DNA of 56,722 nucleotides, taken from NCBI GenBank assembly GCA_944384905.1, contig CALWVE010000014.1:1-56722 (forward strand), read 5' to 3'. A model generated the notes under the pieces. It was not told the origin of the DNA. It did not search any database and was given only the letters and a program-made list of their open reading frames with translations. Each line of letters begins with the position of its first letter. The stretch's first letter is position 1. Source of the DNA: an uncultured Clostridia bacterium. GTDB lineage: Bacteria; Bacillota; Clostridia; Oscillospirales; Acutalibacteraceae. Below, piece after piece: positions 44,640-52,594 of this stretch. The translations under genes were made by a program, and so were the position numbers.

Positions 44640-45611
44640 ATGCCAAAATTGGCCGCTATCGGCGAACTGCTCATCGATTTTTCTCCCGCCGGAACTTCCA
44701 AAAACGGAAACACGCTGTTTGAACGCAATCCCGGCGGCGCACCGGCCAACGTAGCTGTACAGGCCGCCCGGTTGGGTATAGAAAGTGCGTTTCTGGGCAA
44801 AGTGGGCGCGGATGATTTCGGCCGCTTTTTGAAAAATACGCTGGATACCTGCGGCGTGGATACCCGCGGACTGGTACTCGATCCCCATGAAAACACTACG
44901 CTGGCTTTTGTACAGCTGAATGAACAGGGCGACCGCAGCTTCAGCTTTTACCGCAATCCCGGCGCGGATACCCAGCTTCGTTCGGAGGAAATCAACGAAG
45001 ACGTGTTTTCCGGCTGTGATCTGCTGCACTATGGCTCGCTACTGTTCACCACAGAACCCGGACGCAGCACGGTGTATACTCTTTTGGAACGCGCGAAAAA
45101 AATGGGAAAAATCCTTTCCTACGACCCGAACTGGCGTGAACCGCTTTGGAAAGACCGCGAGACCGGGCTGCGCGAAATGCGCGCGGGCGTAGCTTATGCC
45201 AATATTTTAAAGCTTTCGGAAGAGGAACTGCCGCTTTTAACCGGCGAAACGGATCTTGCCCGCGGACTTTCCGCGCTGCACGCCATGGGTCCCGCCGTCA
45301 TTGCGCTTACCCGCGGCGCACAAGGGTGCCTTGTTTCCTGCCGCGAAGGAACGGCCGCCTGTCCCACTTACGACACGCCCGTCATCGATACCACCGGCTG
45401 CGGCGATAGCTTTTTCGGCGCTTTCCTTTCGCAGATTCTGCTTTCGGGGTTTGAAATTTCCAGCCTGACGCTGAAAGATCTCTCCGCATTTGCAGATTAC
45501 GCCAACGCTTCCGGTTCGGTCTGCGGCACGGCGAAGGGGGCTATTCCCGCCCTGCCGGACGATGCCGCCATCCGCGCCTGCATGGCGCAGACGAGCAAGC
45601 TGCATATCTAA
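44640..45611 (+). CDS. PfkB-family carbohydrate kinase, probable fructokinase
   Basis: A 323-residue ribokinase-fold kinase. GELLIDFSP at the start, NPGGAPANVAVQAARLG for sugar binding, and the PfkB motif DTTGCGDSFFGAF at 250-262 with the catalytic base Asp256; the usual alanine of GAGD is Cys here. The overall pattern fits fructokinases. It would phosphorylate fructose at C6. ATG at 44640 is chosen with AAAGG 9 nt upstream; earlier in-frame starts lack a ribosome site. It lies 48 nt behind cca and could be co-transcribed. Confidence 0.88.
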   Translation: MPKLAAIGELLIDFSPAGTSKNGNTLFERNPGGAPANVAVQAARLGIESAFLGKVGADDFGRFLKNTLDTCGVDTRGLVLDPHENTTLAFVQLNEQGDRSFSFYRNPGADTQLRSEEINEDVFSGCDLLHYGSLLFTTEPGRSTVYTLLERAKKMGKILSYDPNWREPLWKDRETGLREMRAGVAYANILKLSEEELPLLTGETDLARGLSALHAMGPAVIALTRGAQGCLVSCREGTAACPTYDTPVIDTTGCGDSFFGAFLSQILLSGFEISSLTLKDLSAFADYANASGSVCGTAKGAIPALPDDAAIRACMAQTSKLHI

Positions 45612-45672
45612 TTGTTTGATCGCCCACACTGTTAAAAGAAACAGCTGACAAAATGAAAAAGGAGGGGCTGTC

Positions 45673-47283
45673 ATGCAGACTTTATACACAAACGGAACGA
45701 TCCTCACGATGGAGCATCCCGAAGACAAGCCCGAGGCATTGCTGGCGGAAAACGGGCGCATCGCCGCATTGGGCACGGAAAAGGAACTGCGCGCATTGTG
45801 CCGCGCCGACTGCGAACAAATCGACCTGCACGGACACACCCTGATGCCCGCGTTTATCGATGCGCACAGCCACATCACGCTGGCCGCCCAGCAATCAAAA
45901 ATGGCGGATCTTTCCGGCTGCACCGACTTTGACGGCATCGTGGAAACACTGCGCACGTTTATTCGTGAAAAGAATATTCCCGCGGGGGAACTGGTGTTGG
46001 GCTGCGGCTACGACCACAACTTTTTAAAGGAAGAACGCCACCCCACCCGCGAGGTGCTCGACCGCGTCTCCACAGATCATCCGATCGTCATCACGCATTC
46101 TTCGGCGCATATGCTGTGCGTCAACAGCCGTATGCTTGAAAAAGTGGCTATCTCCGCACAGACGCCCGACGTGGACGGTGGTGTGATCGGGCGCATTCCG
46201 GGCACCAACGAACCCAACGGTTATTTTGAAGAAGCCGCCATGCAGCCCATTCAGGCGCTGGCCGGCGGCATTGGCGACGATTTTTTGCAGCAAATCGAAG
46301 ACGCACAGCAATATTATCTGCGCCACGGTATCACCACCGTGCAGGACGGCGCTTCCGTACCCATGCTGCTGCAATTCTACGACACGCTGGCCAAGCAAAA
46401 CCGTCTGAAAATCGACGTGATTTCCTATCCGCTGATGACGGAATGCGAATCGCCCGTAAAAAAACAGCTCACGCCGTTTAAAGCTTATTTGCAGCAATAC
46501 AGCGGACATTTTAAGATCGGCGGCTACAAGCTGGTACTCGACGGTTCACCGCAGGGACGCTCCGCGTGGCTTACCCGGCCGTACGAGGGAGAAGAAACCT
46601 ACCGCGGCTATCCGTGGCTGAAGGATGAAGAAGTCCGCCGGCTCGTTTTGGAAGCCGTAGACGACAATGTACAGCTTCTGGCGCATTGCAACGGAGACGC
46701 GGCCGCCGACCAGTATCTCGCCGCGTACCGATATGCGCTGGCGGCTTCGAACAATCCACAGAAAGACAAACTGCGCCCGGTGATGATCCACTGCCAAACG
46801 GTGCGCGACGACCAGCTCGACGAAATGGCGCGGCTGCACATGATCCCTTCCCTGTTTGTGGTCCACACCTGGTATTGGGGCGACGTACACCGCAAAAATT
46901 TAGGCGAAGCGCGCGCGGCGCACATCAGCCCGGCCAAAGCCGCGTTTGATCGCGGGCTTGCGGTGAATTTCCATCAGGATGCACCCGTCGTACCGCCCGA
47001 TATGCTGCTGACGGTCTGGGCCGCCGTGAACCGCCGTACACGCTCCGGTTTTGTGCTGGGCGAAGATCAGCGCATCGGCGTTTGGGACGCTCTGCGCGCC
47101 GTAACAATTAACGCCGCTTATGAATACGGCGAAGAAAACGAAAAAGGCAGTCTGCGCCCGGGGAAACTGGCCGATCTTGTCATTCTCGACCGCAACCCGC
47201 TCGCCGTAAATCCTGAGGAAATCCGGGAAATTCGCGTATTGGAAACGATTAAAGAAGGGCAGTCGCTCTGGAAACAGAAATAG
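45673..47283 (+). CDS. Amidohydrolase family protein (YtcJ-like)
   Basis: A 536-residue metal-dependent hydrolase of the COG1574/YtcJ group. LMPAFIDAHSHI carries the first HxH pair (near residues 65-67), with later HCNGDAAADQYLAAYR, VHTWYWGDVHRKNLGE and NFHQDAPVVPPDML, and the standard composite beta domain at both ends (TNGTILTM; GKLADLVILDRNPLAV). Substrates of this group are diverse N-acyl or cyclic amides and cannot be predicted. GGAGG lies 7 nt before the ATG. Confidence 0.9.
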   Translation: MQTLYTNGTILTMEHPEDKPEALLAENGRIAALGTEKELRALCRADCEQIDLHGHTLMPAFIDAHSHITLAAQQSKMADLSGCTDFDGIVETLRTFIREKNIPAGELVLGCGYDHNFLKEERHPTREVLDRVSTDHPIVITHSSAHMLCVNSRMLEKVAISAQTPDVDGGVIGRIPGTNEPNGYFEEAAMQPIQALAGGIGDDFLQQIEDAQQYYLRHGITTVQDGASVPMLLQFYDTLAKQNRLKIDVISYPLMTECESPVKKQLTPFKAYLQQYSGHFKIGGYKLVLDGSPQGRSAWLTRPYEGEETYRGYPWLKDEEVRRLVLEAVDDNVQLLAHCNGDAAADQYLAAYRYALAASNNPQKDKLRPVMIHCQTVRDDQLDEMARLHMIPSLFVVHTWYWGDVHRKNLGEARAAHISPAKAAFDRGLAVNFHQDAPVVPPDMLLTVWAAVNRRTRSGFVLGEDQRIGVWDALRAVTINAAYEYGEENEKGSLRPGKLADLVILDRNPLAVNPEEIREIRVLETIKEGQSLWKQK

Positions 47284-47299
47284 CCGCCCTCCTCAATTC

Positions 47300-47647
47300 T
47301 TATTTTCGGGTAATCGGCTGGATTTTCCAGACGGTTACCTTTTTATTTTGTTTTCTGCAATTTTCAATTACAAACTTTGTTCCTTTGGAACGCCCATCCC
47401 AGAAGGCAATCACCTGGTCGGCATAATCGATAATCTGCAAATTTCGCTTTAAAGGCGCCGCTTTTCCATACTGGTTATACTCTGGAAGAAATTCCTTAAG
47501 TTTTAAACCGTTTTCCAGGGCATACTTCCTTGCGCAGGCATCTATACCGCGAGCACCGCCAGAAACGATTTCCGTCACATTTTCGGGCAAATATTCTTCC
47601 AAATGCTCGATTTCCATCTCTCTCGAACCAATCACAGCAACCCTCAT
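47300..47647 (-). CDS. SLOG-fold (DUF2493/YspA-like) small protein
   Basis: A 115-residue Rossmann-like protein. VAVIGSREM at the N terminus and IVSGGARGIDACARKYALENGLKLKEF are the nucleotide-binding motifs of the SLOG superfamily (DprA, LOG, YspA), which sense or cleave nucleotide-derived ligands and are frequent in phage-related and conflict loci. It is AT-rich relative to the region and divergent from an RHH-type DNA-binding gene. A GGGGGAAC purine stretch precedes the ATG. Confidence 0.82.
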   Translation of the reverse strand: MRVAVIGSREMEIEHLEEYLPENVTEIVSGGARGIDACARKYALENGLKLKEFLPEYNQYGKAAPLKRNLQIIDYADQVIAFWDGRSKGTKFVIENCRKQNKKVTVWKIQPITRK

Positions 47648-47668
47648 CGCCTTGTTCCCCCTTAAAAT

Positions 47669-47719
47669 TATTGCGTCATTTTTATGTCATTATATCACCA
47701 CTTTAATTGTGACGCAATA
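47669..47719. promoter_or_regulatory. Inverted-repeat operator between SLOG and RHH genes
   Basis: TATTGCGTCA (47669-47678) and TGACGCAATA (47710-47719) are perfect 10-bp inverted half-sites, centres 41 bp apart, within the 126-bp divergent gap; TATAAT at 47727-47732 serves the plus-strand gene. Spacing of about four helical turns suits a dimeric RHH repressor binding cooperatively. Confidence 0.6.
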
Positions 47720-47773
47720 TTTCCACTATAATTAAGTCAAAATGATATCTTGTGCCAAGAACGAGGTAAAAAA

Positions 47774-47953
47774 ATGGAGGATAAGCTTTTACGATATACG
47801 CTTCGGGTAGACCGGCTGCTGTTTCAAAAATTCCGCTATATCGCGGAATCGAAAGGCAGATCGGCCAACAAGGAAATTGAACAATATCTGAAACGATGCG
47901 TAGCGAAATTTGAGGAAGAAAATGGGGAAATTGAGCTTTCCGCCAAGGAATGA
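47774..47953 (+). CDS. Arc-like ribbon-helix-helix DNA-binding protein
   Basis: A 59-residue protein: basic beta-strand region LLRYTLRVDRLLFQKFRYIAE, then GRSANKEIEQYLKRCVAKFEEE, the pattern of Arc/MetJ-type ribbon-helix-helix regulators. It probably represses itself and the divergent SLOG gene through the inverted repeat between them. The ATG at 47774 (MEDKLLRY) has GAGG 7 nt upstream; an earlier in-frame ATG at 47750 lacks one. The pair looks like a small acquired module. Confidence 0.78.
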   Translation: MEDKLLRYTLRVDRLLFQKFRYIAESKGRSANKEIEQYLKRCVAKFEEENGEIELSAKE

Positions 47954-47980
47954 TAACCATTTCGTCTATACGGTATAAAC

Positions 47981-48027
47981 AAAAAGTTTTCGTCTGCTTT
48001 GTGTTCGGCAGGCGAAAACTTTTTTTG
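47981..48027 (+). terminator. Bidirectional terminator after the RHH gene
   Basis: AAAAGTTTTCG (47982-47992) pairs with CGAAAACTTTT (48013-48023), with inner CTGC/GCAG pairing and T-rich tails on both strands. Confidence 0.88.
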
Positions 48028-48049
48028 TTTTATTCAATTGATCAGCGCA

Positions 48050-49318
48050 TCACAGACGGCCGCGTGCGTTGGCCAGCATCAATTTGATGCGGTTTTCCTG
48101 GTTGATGGCCGTGGCGCCCATATCGTAATCGATGGCCACAATGTTGACATCCGGGTGCATCTCCTTGATCGGCTTCATCATGCCTTTGCCCACAATGTGG
48201 TTGGGCAAGCAGCCGAACGGCTGAGCGCATACAATATTCTTTACGCCGCTTTCCACGAGTTCCAGCATTTCGGCGGGCAGCAGCCAGCCCTCGCCCATCT
48301 TCACGCCCATGCTGATCAAGCCGTGACGCAGCGCTTTAATCCGTTCAAACGGCGTGGGTGCATCAAACACGCCGTGGCTCTTGATCGCTTCGATGTATTC
48401 CAGCTGACGCTTGAGCATGACATCGTAAATAATTTTGGCACCGGCCGCTTTGGCGGGATGCAGGCGGTACATTTTGAATTCCACCACTTTGTCATACAGC
48501 TTCATCAGCAAAAAGTCCATCAGGCCGGGCATAACAGGCTCCGCGCCTTCCGAAAGCAGGAACTGTTCCAGATCGTTATTACCCAAAGGCGAGAATTTCA
48601 CGAAAATTTCGCCCACGATACCTACACGCACTTTCTTTTCCTTACTGCGCGGGATGGCGGCAAAATCGTTGAGAATGGCGCGGTAATTTTCCTGCACCAT
48701 CTTTTTGGTATGGCGGCCGTGGCTGAGCTGGCGGCAGAGCTTCTGCACCCAGGTGTCGATCAGCTTATCCGTATCGCCCGGATGCAGTTCATACGGGCGG
48801 CACTGGTTGCCGATCAACATAAACAGATCGCCGTACAAAACCGCATGCAAAAGCTGCATGATCATCGGCAGGCTCACCTGGAAACCGGGGTTCTTTTCCA
48901 AACCGGCTACATTAAACGAAATAACCGGAATATCACCATAGCCCGCTTTTTTCATTGCCTTGCGAAGCAGGTGGATGTAGTTGGAAGCACGGCAGCCGCC
49001 ACCCGTCTGGGTGATGAGCAGCGCCACCTTATTGCGATCGTATTTGCCGCTTTCCAGCGCGTCGATCATCTGGCCGATGACGAGCTGCGCAGGATAGCAG
49101 GTATCATTGTGAACATATTTGAGGCCTTTATCGCGAACCGGCTTGCCTTTATTTTCGAGCAGTTCCACTTTATAGCCGTAAGTTTCAAAAATCTTGATCA
49201 GCAGTTTGAAATGAACGGGCAGCATGGTAGGCACCAGAATGGTGTGCGTCTGCTTCATTTCCTTGGTAAAAATTACGCGTTCGGCTTCTTTAGCCGCGTT
49301 TGTCGGATGTCCGGCCAT
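48050..49318 (-). CDS. 2-hydroxyacyl-CoA dehydratase-related protein, C-terminal partner of the activase
   Basis: A 422-residue protein resembling the C-terminal third of the large (about 1400-residue) activase/dehydratase-like proteins of Clostridia. Signatures are NDTCYPAQLVIGQMIDAL, ITQTGGGCRASNYIHLLRKA, NQCRPYE and VCAQPFGCLPNHIVGKGM, with cysteines suited to Fe-S binding. ATG at 49318 has AAAGGGG 8 nt upstream and overlaps the end of the 998-residue activase gene by 29 nt in another frame, so the two are coupled. True substrate is unknown. Confidence 0.85.
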   Translation of the reverse strand: MAGHPTNAAKEAERVIFTKEMKQTHTILVPTMLPVHFKLLIKIFETYGYKVELLENKGKPVRDKGLKYVHNDTCYPAQLVIGQMIDALESGKYDRNKVALLITQTGGGCRASNYIHLLRKAMKKAGYGDIPVISFNVAGLEKNPGFQVSLPMIMQLLHAVLYGDLFMLIGNQCRPYELHPGDTDKLIDTWVQKLCRQLSHGRHTKKMVQENYRAILNDFAAIPRSKEKKVRVGIVGEIFVKFSPLGNNDLEQFLLSEGAEPVMPGLMDFLLMKLYDKVVEFKMYRLHPAKAAGAKIIYDVMLKRQLEYIEAIKSHGVFDAPTPFERIKALRHGLISMGVKMGEGWLLPAEMLELVESGVKNIVCAQPFGCLPNHIVGKGMMKPIKEMHPDVNIVAIDYDMGATAINQENRIKLMLANARGRL

Positions 49319-52286
49319 GTTGCATTCCCCTTTCCTCCAGAGCACCGAGCAGGCTGCGCAGACGGATGCGCACCGCGCCCAGGTTGGTGATTTCGTCAAT
49401 CTTGATCTGTGTATACAGCTTGTTATGAGATTCCAAAATCTCGCGCACTTCGTCGGTCGTAATGGCGTCGATGCCGCAGCCGAACGAAACAAGCTGTACC
49501 AACTCGGTGTCGTCGTGCTCTGCCGCATACTGGGCGGCATTGTACAGCCGTGCATGATACGTCCACTGGTTCAAAACATGCACACGCACGGGATCGGGCT
49601 GCATCGCAATGCTGTCCTCTGTGATCGTGACAAAGCCCAGCGACGTACACAGTTTATCGATACCGTGGCTGATTTCCGGATCGATATGATACGGACGTCC
49701 GGCCAGAATCAAAATCCGCTTGCCGTTTTCACGCGCCCACTCGATCGCCCGCTGACCTTCACGGCAGATGTCTTCCATCCAGGCATGATAAGCCTGCATA
49801 CCGGCTTCCGCCGCGGCACGCACCTGAGAAAGCGGGATGTCACACAGGTATTTTTTCAGATACCGGTGCATTTCCTTGGCCAGTTCGCCGGTGTTGTTCA
49901 GATTCAGATACGGCGAGAGGAAATTTACATGCTGCAAAGATTCCATATTGCCGCGCAGCAGCTCGGAATAATAGGCGACCACCGGACAGTTGTAGTGGTT
50001 GTCGCTGATTTTTTCATCCACATTATACGTAAGGCAGGGATAGAAGATCGCGTCCACGCCTTTTTCGATCAGCGTTTCCATATGGCCGTGCATGATCTTC
50101 GCGGGATAGCAAGCCGTATCGGAAGGGATACTGTACTGCCCCTTGCTGTATAATTCACGGTTGGAGAAACCGGAAATTTCCACGCGATACCCCAGACGCG
50201 TGAAGAACGTATGCCACAGCGGGATTTGTTCATACATACCCAGCGCCAGCGGCAGACCGATCGTACCGCGCACAGCTTCCCCGGGCTGCAGCGCCTCAAT
50301 GCGGGCACGTTTAAATTCATGCAGGTTGGGCAGTTCTTCCACCCTGCCCTGTGCGCCCAGCGCCTTTTCGCAGCGGTTGCCGGAAATATACCGTTCGCCG
50401 CCGGGGAAAATATTGATCGTCAGGCTGCAATGATTTTCACAGCCGTTACATTTGGCAGCGGTCGATTTATGTGTAAAATGTTCCAGCGCTTCGCGGGTAA
50501 TGATCTGCGAAGGCGTTCCGCGCCGTTCGGACTGCGCACGGGCATACAGCGCCGCGCCGAATGCACCCATCAATCCGGCGATTTCGGGACGAATCACATC
50601 GCGTCCCAACACGCGCTCAAAGCTGCGCAGCACGGCATCATTCAAAAACGTACCGCCCTGCACCACAATCTGCTGGCCCAAATCATCGGCAGAGGGCGCA
50701 CGGATAACTTTATAAATCGCGTTCTTTACGATACTCATCGAAAGACCGGCGGAAATATCTTCGATGCTCGCGCCGTCTTTCTGCGCCTGCTTTACGGAGG
50801 AATTCATAAACACCGTGCAGCGGGAGCCAAGATCGACCGGCGCTTTGGCGAACAGACCGAGTTTGGAGAACGTTTCCACATCATAGCCCATCGACTTGGC
50901 AAACGTTTCAATAAACGAGCCGCAGCCGGAAGAACAGGCTTCGTTGAGCATGATGCTGTCGATCGAATCGTTATGTACGCGGAAACATTTGATATCCTGT
51001 CCGCCGATATCCAGAATGAAATCGACTTTCGGGTTGAAATGACGCGCCGCCGTAAAGTGCGCCATCGTTTCTACCAGACCGTCGTCCACATGGAACGCAT
51101 GGCGGATCAAGTCTTCGCCATAGCCTGTAACCGCACTGCCGGCAAGCGTAATGGAAACCCCGCACATACGGTAGATTTCTTTAAGCTGGTCGCGCACGAT
51201 TTCTACCGGGCTGCCCTGGCTGGAGCAATAATATTGGTAGATAATCTCGTTGTTTTCGTTGATCAAAACCACTTTGGTGGTGGTACTGCCGCAATCGATG
51301 CCCAGCCACGCCTTGCCGGTGTAGCCATCGGCCGAAACTTGGCGCACCGTGGCTTTCGCATGGCGCGCGGCAAACGCTTCGTATTCTTCTTTAGACGCAA
51401 ACAGCGGTTCGCTAACGGTCGTTTCGCGCGGCTGATTGGCCGAAGCCTCCAGGCGCGCCACCAGCGTTTCGTAATCTGTCATTTTCTGCTCGCGGGCAGC
51501 ATAAACGGCCGCGCCGATGGCTACGGCATACAGCGCGTAAGCCGGGAACACTGCGTTTTCTTCTGTAAGCTGCAAAGTTTCCACAAAGCGGCGGCGCAGA
51601 CCCTTACAATAATACAGCGGGCCGCCCAGGAACATCACCTTGCCGTCGATTCTGCGACCCTGCGCCAAGCCGGCAATCGTCTGGTTTACAACCGCCTGAT
51701 AAATACTGGCGGCAATGTCGGCTTTGGCCGCACCCTGATTGAGCAGCGGCTGAATATCCGTTTTGGCGAATACGCCGCAGCGGGACGCAATGGGATAAAG
51801 CTGACGGCTCTTGAGGCTCAGCTCGTCCAGTTCCTGTGTAGTTACATTCAGCAGGGTTGCCATCTGGTCGATAAACGCGCCGGTGCCGCCTGCGCACGAG
51901 CCGTTCATCCGCTCGTCCAGACCGCCCTTAAAGAAAATCACCTTCGCGTCTTCGCCGCCGAGTTCCACCACCACGTTGGTGTCCGGCTCGGCCTGCTTCA
52001 CAATTTCGCCCTCGGCAAACACTTCCTGCACAAACAGAACATCGGCCGCTTTCGCTACGCCCAGACCGGCCGAACCCGAAATAGCCGCTGAGAAGGTTTT
52101 ACCTTCCAGCAGCGGGCGGATCTCCTGGATCATTTCCAAAGCTTTCTGGCGCACCTGCGAAAAATGTCGTTCATACCGCTCATAAATCACACTGCCATTT
52201 TCAATCACCACAATTTTGGCCGTGGTGGAACCGATATCAATGCCCAGAGAAGTACCTTCTCCGGTTTTCAGATTCTCTAAAATCAT
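49290..52286 (-). CDS. Acyl-CoA dehydratase activase with tandem ASKHA domains
   Basis: A 998-residue protein with two BcrAD/BadFG/HgdC-type ATPase domains. Domain 1 opens LGIDIGSTTAKIVVIE with CAGGTGAF and SRCGVFAKTD; domain 2 opens LGIDCGSTTTKVVLIN with CSSGCGSF and SRCTVFMNSS. In HgdC these paired cysteines bind the [4Fe-4S] cluster that drives one-electron reduction of the dehydratase, so both domains look active. A CNGCENHC cluster and a DUF2229-like region (DTACYPAKIMHGH, FYPCLTYNVDE) follow. ATG at 52286 is preceded by AAGGAA. Confidence 0.9.
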   Translation of the reverse strand: MILENLKTGEGTSLGIDIGSTTAKIVVIENGSVIYERYERHFSQVRQKALEMIQEIRPLLEGKTFSAAISGSAGLGVAKAADVLFVQEVFAEGEIVKQAEPDTNVVVELGGEDAKVIFFKGGLDERMNGSCAGGTGAFIDQMATLLNVTTQELDELSLKSRQLYPIASRCGVFAKTDIQPLLNQGAAKADIAASIYQAVVNQTIAGLAQGRRIDGKVMFLGGPLYYCKGLRRRFVETLQLTEENAVFPAYALYAVAIGAAVYAAREQKMTDYETLVARLEASANQPRETTVSEPLFASKEEYEAFAARHAKATVRQVSADGYTGKAWLGIDCGSTTTKVVLINENNEIIYQYYCSSQGSPVEIVRDQLKEIYRMCGVSITLAGSAVTGYGEDLIRHAFHVDDGLVETMAHFTAARHFNPKVDFILDIGGQDIKCFRVHNDSIDSIMLNEACSSGCGSFIETFAKSMGYDVETFSKLGLFAKAPVDLGSRCTVFMNSSVKQAQKDGASIEDISAGLSMSIVKNAIYKVIRAPSADDLGQQIVVQGGTFLNDAVLRSFERVLGRDVIRPEIAGLMGAFGAALYARAQSERRGTPSQIITREALEHFTHKSTAAKCNGCENHCSLTINIFPGGERYISGNRCEKALGAQGRVEELPNLHEFKRARIEALQPGEAVRGTIGLPLALGMYEQIPLWHTFFTRLGYRVEISGFSNRELYSKGQYSIPSDTACYPAKIMHGHMETLIEKGVDAIFYPCLTYNVDEKISDNHYNCPVVAYYSELLRGNMESLQHVNFLSPYLNLNNTGELAKEMHRYLKKYLCDIPLSQVRAAAEAGMQAYHAWMEDICREGQRAIEWARENGKRILILAGRPYHIDPEISHGIDKLCTSLGFVTITEDSIAMQPDPVRVHVLNQWTYHARLYNAAQYAAEHDDTELVQLVSFGCGIDAITTDEVREILESHNKLYTQIKIDEITNLGAVRIRLRSLLGALEERGMQHGRTSDKRG

Positions 52287-52594
52287 CTCTGCTCGTTCCT
52301 TTTCCCTCGGTATCCCGTGCACAGCACAGGGATCATTTCCACAAAATCCAATTATTCAGCATTTATTATAAACCTGCCGGGGCAAAGTTTGTGAACAATT
52401 CTTGACATTTATACGTTCTTAACACTTTTTGTATGACTGCCCAAATTCGACAAAATGCAGTGGAGGACAATTATTGCTTTTTTGTCTGGTTTTTCCTGTA
52501 AATTTTACCATCAAATCAATGAAAGTAGACATAAAAAGGCAGCCCATGCACATTTAAAAGCTGCACAGGCCGCCGGCGTTTTGTCTATAAACTT
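52287..52594. other. Intergenic gap, largely featureless
   Basis: 308 nt between the activase start and a heparinase-like stop. A minus-strand TATAAT (52365-52370) could be the activase -10, with no convincing -35 box. No tRNA, terminator-quality hairpin or coding frame with a ribosome site was found; a TTGACA at 52402-52407 has no -10 at proper distance. Confidence 0.5.

Noticed and set aside
49290..49318. Frameshift error splitting the activase gene
   Set aside because: The second gene has its own well-spaced AAAGGGG ribosome site and ATG, so a natural two-gene arrangement is the simpler reading; raw reads would settle it.
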